NCBI RefSeq assembly: GCF_003473485.1
Contig: NC_053042.1
Span: 6,099,501 to 6,163,500, forward strand
Direction: 5' to 3'
Origin: Medicago truncatula
Lineage: Eukaryota; Streptophyta; Magnoliopsida; Fabales; Fabaceae
Length of the DNA stretch: 64,000 nt
Part shown: one piece after another, positions 10,531-20,978 of the stretch
How positions within the stretch are numbered: the first letter of the stretch is position 1
Layout of the letters: the number at the start of each line of letters is the position of its first letter
Position numbers and translations under genes: made by a program
The notes under the pieces: generated by a model
Databases searched by the model: none
What the model saw: only the letters and a program-made list of their open reading frames with translations
What the model was told of the DNA's origin: nothing

Positions 10531-10533
10531 CAC
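8095..10533 (-). CDS. LINE ORF2 reverse transcriptase, N-terminally truncated
   Basis: An 812-codon open frame without internal stops. It begins in the linker that precedes the polymerase in plant L1 ORF2 proteins (QFRKISLLERGGLVKPFSED) and continues through the palm blocks: SPGSDGINLGFFKSFW, EFRPISLVGSLYKILAK, VDFEKAYDSVDW and GLRQGDPLSPFLFLLAAEGL. The catalytic box reads FVDD near residue 272 instead of the more usual FADD/YADD. A zinc-binding RVT_zf region follows, with HKQVPLKVSILAWRLLRDRL and WNERNDRLF, and the protein ends in the typical LINE C-terminus. The normal ATG and the endonuclease domain are missing, so the ORF is open only by truncation; it cannot mobilise itself. The clean frame implies a fairly recent insertion. 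Confidence 0.9.
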   Translation of the reverse strand: MGHLQFRKISLLERGGLVKPFSEDEIKAAVWDCDSFKSPGSDGINLGFFKSFWPEMKTELVRFVTEFHRNGKLTKGINSTFIALIPKVASPQSLNEFRPISLVGSLYKILAKILANKLRQVIGSVVSETQSAFVKDRQILDGILIANEVVDEARRSKKDLLLFKVDFEKAYDSVDWGYLDEVMGSMSFPTVWRKWIRECVGTATASVLVNGSPTDEFSLERGLRQGDPLSPFLFLLAAEGLNVLMKALVDTDLFTGYKVGRENSVVVSHLQFVDDTLLIGNKSWANVRALRAGLVLFEAMSGLKVNFHKSSLVGVNINDSWLSEAASVLGCKVGKIPFLYLGLSIGGDPRRLLFWEPVVDRIKSRLSGWQSWFLSFGGRLILLKSVLTALPVYALSFFKAPTGIISSIESLFNKFFWGGGEEKRKISWVRWDSLSMRKEYGGLGVKRLKEFNIALLGKWCWRLLLERDALWRKVLVARYGVEDGGLEDGGRSCSSWWREIVRIRDGIGEGGEGWFGSCVRRRVGDGADTDFWRDCWCGDVPLCVRFRRLFDLTVHKSISVRNMFLLGVDVGGEALRWRRRLWAWEEELVEECRALLLTVSLQDSVLDRWLWLPNHDDGYSVRGVYDMLTSQEQPQLHHNVDLIWHKQVPLKVSILAWRLLRDRLPTKLNLANCGILSVEERFCVAGCGIVEDVTHLFLSCATFGALWPMVRHWLGVVGVDSQSTSDHFVQFIHYAGCSRGRRSFFHLIWLLCVSVLWNERNDRLFRNRQSIVPKFLDKVKLTSLWWLKASNVVFSFGTHQWWSSPLLCLGID

Positions 10534-10572
10534 AAGATTGTTTCTTTAAGAGCAAGATAAGTAGAGCAAGGT

Positions 10573-10582
10573 CTATATATAA
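10573..10582 (+). promoter_or_regulatory. probable TATA box of the downstream small gene
   Basis: The string tatatataag is followed about 30 bp later by a leader that fits a transcription start. Noncoding leader exons with plausible splice sites (CAG|GTACAG near 10804, ttttacag before 11006) lead to the coding exons. The LINE insertion ends only about 33 bp upstream of this box. Confidence 0.5.
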
Positions 10583-11388
10583 GCTCCATTTATTCGTTTC
10601 AAATTCAAAAAGGCGTATCTCAACTTTTTTTTCAGTGTTGTGGTACTGTCAAAAACCCTTATAGAATCACACGCCTGCATTTTGTTTGTTTGTGGTACTG
10701 AAACCCTAACCACCGTCGTTTGTTCCCCTATTTCTTCGATTAGATTGCGAGCAAAAATTGAACAGAACGTTCTTCTGATTCTTCCTTCTCTTCTCATCTC
10801 ACAGGTACAGTATTCAATTGCTGAATTCAACGTTTATTTCTGTTTGCAATTGAATGTTCAATTGCTGAATTCATGCTGCTACTGATTTTTTCATCATGAA
10901 ATTATTTATTGTTGTTCGGTTCCCTCTCTCTATTAGGTTAGGTTAGGTTAGGTTTTGATTTGATATTGTAAATTCTTGTTAATTAATTTGTTATTTGTTT
11001 TACAGAATAGCTAGCTAGCGATAATGCCGATAACCGTAGCTAGGGATAAACGAAAATCCTCACTACAAAAATGTGATTTCCGATCCACACCTATTGATCT
11101 TAGGTGAACGCAAAAGTAAGTAACCCTAATTGTCTTGCTTCTGAGTATTTTATTATGCAATTCAATCCCTTTAATTCATTCATCGCACGCATATTAGAGT
11201 CAGTGTTCATGTGTGTGTGTGGACTCAAATAGGTGTTTGTTTTTTTCTTTCTATAATTGTTTCTGGTTTTTGCTTGCTCCAATTGAATTGAGTTTGTAAA
11301 TACGTTAAACATGGTTAGTGGTTAATTTATAGTGTAGATAAAATACTAGTTGATTCTTATGTTCTTTCTGTCTATCTACTCCTTATAG

Positions 11389-12003
11389 AGCCTGTGCGAA
11401 AGAAGAAACCTTCCAAGTTAAAAAAGAAACGGATTGCACGTAGAAAAAGACTAAACAAGCTGAAAATCAAACCTGAAGCATCTTCATCATCTACGATGAA
11501 GAATTTACATGAAGATTCTGATTCGGAGGTGGAATACTGGAATAAGCATGCTGATTGTATTGCTCTACGGTTGGAATTGGATAACTCCGATGGTAAGCCT
11601 CCCATATGTTCTTCACACAGTTGCCTTTAACATTGACTCCTAATCTCTCTCCCCCTTGGTGATTTATATTTTGATTGTTTTTGTTTCTCACTTTTCTTAT
11701 TATTACACTATATATGTTGATAAAACTCCTATTATATCTGCAGATTTCGATAATCCTATAGAGGAAGAGGAGAAGGTATTGTCTTTTTCAATGCCCTTTT
11801 AATTTTTAGTCATTACTGTCTTAAAGAGAGTTGTCCCTAGCATTACTCACAATATAAATATCTATACTTTTGTTTGAAAATTCTAACTTCCCACTAGTAT
11901 CAACATGATGCAACACAATATTTGCTCTATCTTCTGTTTACTTTTTTCCTGGTTGCAGGTCCCTAGAAAACCATTCATTAAGGAGGGTGCAGAATTAGAT
12001 TGA
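11389..12003 (+). CDS. small basic-then-acidic protein, probably nuclear (unrecognised family)
   Basis: Three exons join cleanly: 11389-11592, 11744-11775 and 11959-12003, with GT-AG borders and consistent phases. The product starts with a Lys/Arg cluster (VRKKKPSKLKKKRIARRKR), which would serve as a nuclear localisation signal. It continues through a Ser-rich stretch, an acidic stretch (HEDSDSEVEYWNKHAD) and IEEEEKVPRKPFIKEGAELD before a TGA. The start is unresolved. An upstream exon (11006-11103) has an ATG at 11024 encoding MPITVARDKRKSS, but joining its AG|GTGAAC donor to 11389 or 11391 does not keep the frame. Translation might begin at the internal ATG in exon 11389-11592, or there is a one-base lesion. 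I recognise no domain. Confidence 0.55.
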
Positions 12004-12076
12004 AAACCGTTTAGAGTTGAGCTATGCTCGGATGCTCCGATCCTTGGGCCAGCATTATGATGTGGGTCATTATTAT

Positions 12077-12150
12077 GAAACCAATGCCTGAAAGGATTCT
12101 ATCCTTTGACTGAACGATGAAATCAATGCCGGAAAGGATTCTATCCTTTG
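12077..12150 (+). repeat. tandem repeat in the 3' untranslated region
   Basis: A 42-bp unit containing ggattctatcctttga is present at 12077-12118 and again, for 32 bp and with two changes, at 12119-12150, just after the stop codon of the small nuclear-type gene. Confidence 0.8.
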
Positions 12151-12929
12151 AAAGTGCCCAGTTTCTCATTTAATTTTCGTCTTCATTGTTGCATAATCCA
12201 TTTAGACTTTCAGTTATGTGTTTCAACGTATCAACTTTTGATCAAGTTGTTTTGAACAAGCTTATCAAAGTACATGCTATAGCTAGTAATAAGCAGTTAA
12301 CTTTGTACAGAACAATTCTTGTACTCTTATTATGACATCCTATTATACTCTCTTCTCCTTATGATAATTGTGCTAGATACTTTTTTTTTTTTTTTTTTTG
12401 TAAATCTTTGTTCATCACTTTTGAATTAAGTGTAATGATAATTGTTAACTGTTTTATGTTTTGCTTGCGTTCTTTTTTTTTTTTGGTTAATTTGTCCCTT
12501 CAAATATATTAATAGGATAATGCCTTATCATGCAATTTATTAATATGATTTGCATGATACTTTTTTTTATTCAAAAAACTATAGCACCTACGAATTAGCA
12601 GAAAATTGATCTCAAAAACCATCATAACATTAAGCTAATTTAGTTTGACAATTGGACCTTTTGCTTTATGTGTCTGGTGTGGTTTTGTGGAAGAATGAAG
12701 ATAAATAGGATGAATTATATTAAAAAGGAAAGGGAATAAAATAAGAGAAATAGGATTGAAGAGAGCATAGTGACATTACTGGATAGTTGTTTTTCTGTGG
12801 GAAACGAGTTTGTAATGTTGTTTTGGTTTTTCAGAATTTCAATTAGTTGAAGAAGGTTCTCATAGTGAGAGAAATTAACTTGTTTCAAATATTTGAATTA
12901 GGTAATGCCTAAATCTGGTGTGTATGTGT
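12151..12929. other. intergenic, nothing recognised
   Basis: Presumed 3' flank of the small gene. It holds poly-T runs near 12382 and 12474 and no coding or structured feature I can support. Confidence 0.4.
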
Positions 12930-13885
12930 TGGAAAAATTAGACATAGAATCATTATAAATAATAAATCAAACACAAACATAATTAAATACGACTCTTTAT
13001 CAAATTAAATAAAGAATAAAAAATTTATTAATTATTGACTTAGGCGTGCAATTTAAGAGTATTTTGCCGCTACGGATTAGTTATCCGGAGCAGTTGGCCT
13101 CACAGTCAGTACTCTTCAGATAATGCTTTGATACATAATAATGGATCATATTCATGTCATATCACAAAAATAACAGTACATACCACATACAACACTGATA
13201 TGGTTTATCAAGACAAAAGACACTCTACTGATAAGGTTTATCATTTATGTCACACACACATAAAACACTTGACACATATAGCCTCAAAATGATTGACCGT
13301 ATCAAGCATAAATATGCACCCAATCACATGGTTTGTAATTAAATCATATTTTAACTACAAGTAACGATGGAGTATATAGAACCTGGGAAACTTACCAATC
13401 GTACAATTTTCAGCAACTTACTTGCCATTCTCCGTAAATCAAAGGTTCACCTTGAGAAGTCAAAATTCTGTATTACAAGCATCTTCTGATTCACCAAAAT
13501 AAAACATAGTAGATATTATGTAAATGATAATAGGACTTTGTTGAACAATATTGGTCTTATAGATAAACAAAAGAAGCCAAAACAAGCGACGACATAGTAA
13601 TTTCCCATTCACAACGGTAAACAAATCCAACAAGGAATTTGTGACAATTGAGTTTTATAATAATAATTCTATGTCAACAAAATACTCTTAAGATCGTTAG
13701 AAAAATTAAATAGAGAATCATCATAAATAATAAATCAAACACAAATATGACTATTCATCAAATTAAATAGAGAATAGAAAATTTATCCATTATTAACTAA
13801 GGTGTGCAATGCACTGGGACTTAATAGTATTTTGCCACCACAGATTAGTTATCTGGTGCAGTTGGCCTCACAGCTAGCACTTATA
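12930..13885. repeat. pair of imperfect direct repeats about 765 bp apart, possible LTR relic
   Basis: A segment of roughly 180 bp at 12930-13110 recurs at 13696-13885. The shared parts include aataataaatcaaacacaaa, agtattttgcc and gcagttggcctcacag. The copies diverge by substitutions and small indels, and the sequence between them has no coding signature. This could be a decayed short LTR element or a segmental duplication. No terminal TG...CA or target duplication could be fixed. Confidence 0.45.
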
Positions 13886-14283
13886 CAACAGCCACTTCTT
13901 GCTAACACCGCATATAAACTAGCAAGGTCTCTGGAACAACTTCTTGGATGCTCATGGAAACCTAATTTATTATTAATACACTTATACACTATTGTGATTG
14001 TTTTTCTTCTAACACAACTGCTTACTATGCGTATGCTCTCTCCTACTCTTCCTTCCCAAACACACTGCTTTCTTACCCTTTTCTATCCATTGAATTGGAC
14101 ACCTATGTTTATTTACGTTGCAAAACTATATATCATATTAATTAGGATTAACTAGCTTTTAATTAGAAATGACTAACTATTATGTTGTAATGTAACATTC
14201 ATATTGACTACGCAAACAAAACCGTGCAACATACTTGGTCAAAAGAGAAATTGATTAACATAATAATTAGTTAATAAAAATAA

Positions 14284-14670
14284 GGCTTAAATATGTCTTT
14301 CGTCCCTGCAAATATAGGTCATTTGAATTTTCGTCCCTAAAATTACTGATCCTTCCAATATGTCCCTGCAAATATTAATCATTTGACTTTTGGTCCTAAT
14401 TACATCTGATTAGTAACTTCAGGGACGAAAATTCAAATGACCTATATTTGCAGGGATGAAAGACTTATTTAAGCAAACCACCTCACTCAATCATCACTTG
14501 TCACATGGGCACCACGTCGCTAATGACAGCCCACCTCAGCAAAAAAAAACCTAATTATGACCAAATGTCAAATGATTAATATTTGCAGGGGCAGATTGAA
14601 AGGATTAGTAACTTCAGGGATGAAAATTCAAATGGCTTATATTTGCAGGGACGAAAGACATATTTAAGCC
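14284..14670. mobile_element. Mutator-type foldback MITE (ggcttaaatatg family)
   Basis: The left end ggcttaaatatgtctttcgt and the inverted right end acgaaagacatatttaagcc are perfect for about 30 bp. The interior contains a second inverted block (14414-14465), so the element is a complex foldback. Flanking 9-mers taaaaataa and gaaaaacaa match at seven positions. Confidence 0.75.
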
Positions 14671-14704
14671 GAAAAACAAATACATTAATTACTTTAAAAT
14701 AAAT

Positions 14705-14987
14705 GGTTAATTAAGTTTTTAGTCCCTATAAATATTCACAGTTTTGTTTTTAGTCCCTACAAAATAAAATCACACTTTTTAGTCTCTGTGACATTTTCCT
14801 TAAGCATTTTAAGGACCAAAAATGTTGATGGAAATTTTTGATAGAGACTAAAAATGCTGACGGAAAATTTTATAGGACTAAAAATACTAACGGAAAATTT
14901 CGTAGGGACTAAAAAGTGTGATTTATTTTTATAGGGACTAAAACTAAAACTGCAGATATTTATAGGAACCAAAAACTTAATTAACCC
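14705..14987. mobile_element. Mutator-type foldback MITE (gttaattaagtttttagtcc family), copy A
   Basis: Terminal inverted repeats start ggttaattaag and end cttaattaaccc, with repeated agggactaaaa motifs on both arms. Direct repeats taaaataaat flank it at 14695-14704 and 14988-14997. Confidence 0.8.
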
Positions 14988-15040
14988 TAAAATAAATTAT
15001 TAACTAAAACACATTATAATAATTAGTTAATAAAAATAAG

Positions 15041-15293
15041 GTTTAATTAAGTTTTTAGTCCCTATAAATATTCACAGTTTTGTTTTTAATCCCTACAAAA
15101 TAAAATCACATTTTTTAGTCCCCGTGACATCTTCCTTAAGCATTTTAGGGACCAAAACTGTTGATGGAAAGTTTTATAGGGACTACAAATGCTGATTGAA
15201 AATTTTATAGGGACTAAAAAGTGTGAATTTATTTTGTAGGGACTAAAAACAAAATTGTGAATATTTATAGGGACTAAAAACTTAATTAACCCT
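15041..15293. mobile_element. Mutator-type foldback MITE, copy B
   Basis: Same family as the element at 14705-14987, ending cttaattaaccc. The flanks aaaaataag (15032-15040) and aaaaataaa (from 15294) match at eight of nine positions. Confidence 0.75.
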
Positions 15294-16640
15294 AAAAATA
15301 AATAAATACATTAATTACTTTAAAATAAATTATTAAGTAAAACATATTATGTTTGTCTCTACCTAAGTAAAACACATTATGTTTGTAACTATTCCCTTGT
15401 GATTGCTGTTCCCATTGAAAACAAATTAAAAGATAGTGAATGAAAGATGTCTAAACTACAACTGGTTGATTGTTTTGTATTAAGTTAAAGAAAGCTCAGA
15501 GGTAGTAGAATATAATCTCCAACATTATACATCAAAAGAGAATTTAAAAGAAAAGCTATGTGATCAACAATAGAAATAGAAAAACAAGAATAAACCCACA
15601 CATTGAGCCAACATATGGTCACTTTTAGTGCAAGATGAACACTGTCAATGAATAATATTCATTCAAATTCAAAAGATAAGATAAGATTGATTGAAGAACT
15701 TATGAATTTGTTCAATTTGATTGATCACCTTATACCAAATATCACGATCTAACCTTGTATGATGAGAAAATATTAGAGAATTTCAGTTTTCCTATAAAAG
15801 ATCGATTGAAACTCCAAAAAATAGTTTCTGCAACCAAGCAGACATGCCAATGTTAGGAAAAGAAAGATCTTATTAAATCCAATCAAAAATACCAAGATTG
15901 CAATGCAAAACTTACTCTGCAAGTCGGGTAATACAAAAATTTCAACAAAAAAAAAGACAGTTCTTTACGGAATATAATTGTACTTAGTTAAAAAGTATTT
16001 CAAAGATCTTTAAAATCGAATCATAAAGCCAAGTTTTTAACCTAATCCAACATTCAAATATATCAAATATGTGCGTTTCTGTGTGTGTATAAATATATAT
16101 ATCAAAATAATAAAGTTAAAGTTTTAAACATTCTTATACTTCATCATCAAAATCAAAATCTTTAACAAAATTAATGGATAAAATGTTATTATATTGTCTT
16201 AACAATATTGTGTCTAACTTCTTAAAAAAAAAAAACAATATTGTGTCTAATACCTTTTACCAAAAAAAAAAAAAAGTTGTGTCTAATACCTCAAATAATA
16301 TCCTTAAAATGTTATTTTGGTCCCCTTATTTTTCCTTTTTTTTGTCCTTTCCAATTTTTGCTATCAAGCAACTCAAATGTACATTACGATTATATGCTTC
16401 TTTTTCAATGTTTTATGTTCTTTTTATGGTTCGTGACACACCTCCCATTGAATGTTAATAACTTTTAGTTCAATTTCAGGGTCCAAGTATGATTTTACCT
16501 TCTTACATGAGAGAAAACACATATAACTTACTCAAGTAACAATCATTCTTGTTGCATTATAATGCAAAGAATAAAATCATATATGTAGTATGAAGAAATC
16601 CTCTCATCGTCCGTGTTGCGTCTTGGTGTAGGCCTCCCAA
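15294..16640. other. intergenic, nothing recognised
   Basis: It contains a duplicated aagtaaaacacattatgtttg motif near 15335-15385 and A-runs near 16230 and 16265. The ORFs in it are low-complexity and show no family resemblance. Confidence 0.4.
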
Positions 16641-16653
16641 CACTAATAAAGAT

Positions 16654-16860
16654 GTGGAAAAACAAGTGAACAAATTTTTGGATGGTCTTCCACCCACAAC
16701 AATTATGTGTACAAGTTTTTTTGGGCATGCATATGCTAGTTTAAAAAAGAAACTGTTGTCTCATCCAACTAGCGGTAAAACATGGATGTTGGTATCCCGA
16801 TGGAGTGTTCAAACAGAACCGGTTGTGATGTTACTTCCACTGAATTCTATTGTAGAAGGT
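16654..16860 (+). other. unrecognised possible exon or coding relic
   Basis: A 69-codon open stretch encodes VNKFLDGLPPTTIMC, then HPTSGKTWMLVSRWSVQTEP and LLPLNSIVEG. It ends at a good donor (GAAG|GTATGT). Composition is protein-like and less AT-biased than the surroundings. I recognise no family and see no partner exons. Confidence 0.3.
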
Positions 16861-17541
16861 ATGTATTTTATATAGGTAGATACAAGCAACATATAAGTAT
16901 TAAGTCTTGTGACGTTTGATAGGGTAATTTACCTAATCCAACATAGAGAGACATGATTCGTTAATATCAAGTGTCAACGAATTCGTTGACACCAAATTCC
17001 AACCGTCCAGATCTCTTAATCATGCGGTTCACAATGTTTAATTCTAAAAAGGAAACTTAGGTATTAAAAAATTTCACGTGACATTTTTTCACTGTCTTTT
17101 CTCCTCGTTGTCACGAGGTTTTGATAGAAAATATAGCAAGTCCCCATTGCCGCCAAGGAGAAAGTTATGCACCTTCGTCACCGCGTGAGTTTTCTGTAAC
17201 ACAATTCTTTTTCCCTTAAGATTTTATTGACAATGACAAAGCATCCTTTCCCCTAAGATCAATTGAGTACACCGTCAAAAACAATTGGCACCGCCATATG
17301 CTTGTGTTTCACGTGTTAATAGGGATTGGCACCGCCATATGCCATGTTCTTTTATTTGTCTTTACATTTTCACTAATACCATGTTTCTCCCATATACTTT
17401 CATTGTTCATTGAGGCAATTATATCCACGCCATATTATTTTCTGTTTTTTTTTGTAGCTAATGTCATGTTTCTCTCATGTTCATGATCATGAATACTCAT
17501 TATTCATGGCTTCTTTTATTTTTTTTATATCCTATAGGTAC

Positions 17542-18233
17542 ATGGATAATAAGTGTGTGGAAAATTCCACTATTGAGTGTTTAGAAGACCATGAGATAGT
17601 TGATGATGTGTCTAATGATTTAGAACCAAATTCAGAAAATTCCAAGTCGTCTGAAGCTAATATTTGTCCTATTGTTGATATGGAATTTGACTCCATTGCG
17701 GATGTAAAAGAATTCTACACATCATTTGCCAAGAAAGAAGGTTTTGGAGTTCGTGTTCGGTCTACTAAGCAAAAATTTTGCTTGTTTGAATGCGCTAATG
17801 AAGGTACACATATAGTGAAGGGTGAAAATGAAGAAGGGAAGAGAAAGCGTTCAACCTCAAGAACTGATTGTAAAGCATCACTTACTATTTCAAAAGCAGG
17901 GAAGAGAGGTAAATGGGTTATAAAAAGCATAAACAATGTTCACAATCATGGAATGGTTAGTCCTAAGAGTGTGGCCTATCTGCGGTCTCATAAGAAAATG
18001 ATTGCAGCAACTAAAAGCCTCGTTGAGAAGTTTGATGAAGAAGGAGTACCTACAATGCCTTTTCTAGTCGGGATTGCTGGAATCATCTTAGAAATCTCAG
18101 AAGAAGAAATCTTGATGTGGGAGATGCTCAAGCTGTCTTTAAAATATCAAATCCCTTTTGTCCACAAATCTTAGTTTCGATTAAAATATCAAAATTGTTG
18201 GGTCGCAAGCATTGTTATGATAAGTAGAGGGTG
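17542..18233 (+). pseudogene. FAR1/FHY3-type DNA-binding domain gene, truncated and frameshifted
   Basis: From the ATG at 17542, just after a ctatag acceptor, the frame encodes an acidic leader and then a FAR1 DNA-binding domain at about residues 55-150. Visible landmarks are FDSIADVKEFYTSFAKKEGF, SRTDCKASLTIS, KWVIKSINNVHNHGM and SPKSVAYLRSHKKM. FAR1/FHY3 proteins are transcription factors derived from Mutator-like transposases. After VEKFDEEGVPT the frame is lost near 18060: the familiar continuation SRDCWNHLRNLRRRNLDVG and DAQAVFK follows in another frame, with part of the expected linker missing. No transposase-like or SWIM region follows. The protein made would be the DNA-binding domain plus an unrelated tail of about 45 residues. 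A functional short FRS-like protein is possible but less likely than a relic. Confidence 0.75.
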
Positions 18234-18239
18234 CTCGAT

Positions 18240-19260
18240 TTTATTTTTAGATGTCTTCAAAGTGCTTTCAAAGCTAATACCAAACGTGAGTCCCTTCAAA
18301 GCTAGAAATTGGAGTTTCTCCTACAAATGATCAAAACCGAATCCAATCCATAAATTTTAAGTGACAAACATACTTTACGTAATGATGCCTAACCTCTTCT
18401 CAAACTTCCTACACCGAAGTACACATAAATAATTTTTTTCTTCTTCTTCACATCACCCAAATCCTCTACTCACGGCACCGAGATTCACCACTCCTAGTAA
18501 AAATCATAACCACATAAATCTATCTTTTCCATCTATAGGCTTTAGTGTGATTTTAATGAGAGAGACACACTTGATTTTATTGGTTTTTTTTTTACTATTG
18601 GGTTTGGTCAATTTTTTTGGTAAAGGGATTGTTATTTTACTATTGTAATTTTTACATATACAACTTTTTTTACAACCTTTAATTCTTTTATTATATTAAA
18701 TTACTCTTTGCCAGATAAATATTAAAAATAGTCAATTGATAATAGCTCTTATAAATTAATATTATTGTAAAATGAATTTATGAAGCAATAAAAATTGAAA
18801 TATGATAATCAATATAGTTTGTAATACCATTAAAAGGATAAGAGCCATGCTATTTAACGCGAATGAAAACATCTCGAAGTTGTCCCGAATAAACCAGCAG
18901 TCAATCAAAATAATGCATGTCCTAAATTCACGGAAGTGAGAGAAAGATATCAACATGAGAGAGAAGATGAAAATACACTTTGGGACGGTTTCGCTGTCAA
19001 AATGTCTCTCAAGATTTAGCAATTTACAAATGATGATAATTTAGTCATTTCATATTTAAAATCAATTTTGATAAAGATAACATCAACTCATAAGAATCAC
19101 TTTTAAATGCATTCAAATAAAAATCAACTCATATCCAATTCACTTTACCTATAATCAATTATCTCAAATTCAATTCTATCAAAATCAATTTTCACCACCG
19201 TCAAACCAAACACACTATTAACTTGCAACTCATTCAAAATCAATTTCTATTAAACCAAAC
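18240..19260. other. intergenic, nothing firm
   Basis: AT-rich. The right part (about 19040-19260) carries repeated aaatcaactcat/caaaatcaattt motifs and aaaccaaacac ends that resemble legume MITE debris, but no boundaries could be set. Confidence 0.35.
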
Positions 19261-19263
19261 ACA

Positions 19264-19264
<1 letters not shown>

Positions 19265-19336
<72 letters not shown>
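19265..19336. repeat. compound microsatellite (AC)n(AT)n
   Basis: An uninterrupted AC dinucleotide run of about 18 units is followed directly by an AT run of about 17 units. Confidence 0.95.
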
Positions 19337-19337
<1 letters not shown>

Positions 19338-19357
19338 GTTTTTAATAACCAAATATA

Positions 19358-19485
19358 TACTTCCGTCGTCCCAAAATGTTAGCAAGAATGAACCAACATA
19401 AGTTAATGTATCTAGTACAAATTTTAAAACAAATACATTAATTTTTGTTGACCAATATTTGCTCACATTTTGAGACAGATGAAAT
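19358..19485. mobile_element. short mariner-type MITE relic
   Basis: The left end ttccgtcgtcccaaaatgtt and the inverted right end acattttgagacagatgaa pair over about 35 bp around a small core. No perfect TA flank could be assigned. Confidence 0.5.
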
Positions 19486-19498
19486 ATTCTTTTTTTAG

Positions 19499-19876
19499 TA
19501 AACCATCAATTTGGTCATCGTCTTTGTAAGTGATTCTCAAATTAGTCCTTAACTTTATTAATATTTCAAAGTAATTAATGTCTTTTGTTAAAATTTCAAA
19601 GTAATTCATGTCTTTTGTTAAAATTTTCTCAATTAGGTCCCTTGTCATATGAAAAAAATCATAGAAACATAAGTTTAATTGAAAAACTTTTGATAATATT
19701 TCAAAATAGTCCATTATACCTTTGTCAAAAGTTTCTTAATTAGAGCAATGTTTCTATATTTTTTTACATAACAATGAATTTAATTGAAAAACTTTTGACA
19801 AAGATAAAAGCTATTTTTAAATTTTTAAATATTAATTTGAGAATCATTTATAAAGTGAGAGACCAATTCGATGTTA
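19499..19876. mobile_element. foldback MITE
   Basis: The left arm atcaatttggtcatcgtc...gtgattctcaaatta is matched by the inverted right arm taatttgagaatcat...gaccaattcgatg. An internal 40-bp unit (aaagtaattaatgtcttttg) is tandemly repeated near 19570-19620. No clear target duplication. Confidence 0.55.
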
Positions 19877-20787
19877 CTCTATTTTTTTTTTTTTTGAATG
19901 ATCAAAACATATACTACATGGAATAATAATTTATATATATATATATATTTAAAACTACATGGAATAATAATTTATATATTTTTTTTTCTCTGGTGAAATT
20001 TCTCCCTTCTCTAAACATCACCCTCCAGCACGTTCCCCGACCACCGCACGCCACCAGATCGGAGAATCTTTGTCTTCCTCCTCCACGTGGTAAGACCATT
20101 TCCGATCACCCTTTGCTCGTTTTTCTTCTCCATACCCTTTGTTATTTATTCTTCTCCTTGTTTTATTTTGGTTCCATCACAGTTTGCGACGGAACCACCA
20201 CACCCCGCCGCCACCACTCTGCTCCTATTCGGGTTAGTGAACTAATCAGATTCCACCATTAAATAAAAAGTCTCGATTTTTATTTCAACCCTAACCCTAT
20301 TTTCTTCAAATTCCAAGTTAATCATATTCTTGTGATGGGTTTAGTTCTTTATTCGATAAATCTTATTTTGGGCCATTAGTTTTAGGATTTTTTTGGTTGT
20401 TGATGGTGTGATTAGTTTTTTGGGACTGTTTGGCTTCATCCATTGTGTTGCTTGTGACCAACATTCTAGGATTGGGGCACCAATATCATTGTTTTTTATG
20501 TTGTGTTAAAGCTAATTCTATATTTGAATGTATGTAATCACACGTGTTGGTGTCAGACATTGACACGTGTGGGACACTCCTCCAATTCGAGGTGTCGATG
20601 CTATACAGCTTTTCTCTTTAATCACTGTTGGGAATTCAAGGATTTTTTTAGTAATCCATTGTGACACTAAAAATGCATAAGCATAACTCTCTTGGCCGGT
20701 ATTTGAATTTTAGTCTAGCCACGTCTTCTAGACCCAACCCTGTTGGTATAATAATATAATTTTTATGAATTCTGTTTTAAATTTTTA

Positions 20788-20789
<2 letters not shown>

Positions 20790-20836
<47 letters not shown>
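20790..20836. repeat. ATT trinucleotide microsatellite
   Basis: About fifteen consecutive TTA/ATT units, located in the 5' intron of the CTLH-domain gene. Confidence 0.95.
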
Positions 20837-20837
<1 letters not shown>

Positions 20838-20978
20838 TTTGCGATCATTTGTTATGGTGAAATTAATGTTACAACTTTAGATGGTAGTTTGAGTTAGTGA
20901 CATTTATTTTGTTTCTTCATATATCTTGTGAGTTTTGCAGGCATATTCGGAGAATCCCAATTCCACGCCTATTCAACC

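Noticed and set aside
10933..10953. Short TTAGG repeat run resembling a telomere motif
   Set aside because: Only four units, and plant telomeres use TTTAGGG. It lies in a 5' intron and is most likely chance low complexity.
13802..14155. 117-codon ORF with hydrophobic stretches
   Set aside because: Its first 80 bp lie in the direct repeat shared with 12930-13110, and the rest is low-information hydrophobic sequence. I could not support a gene.
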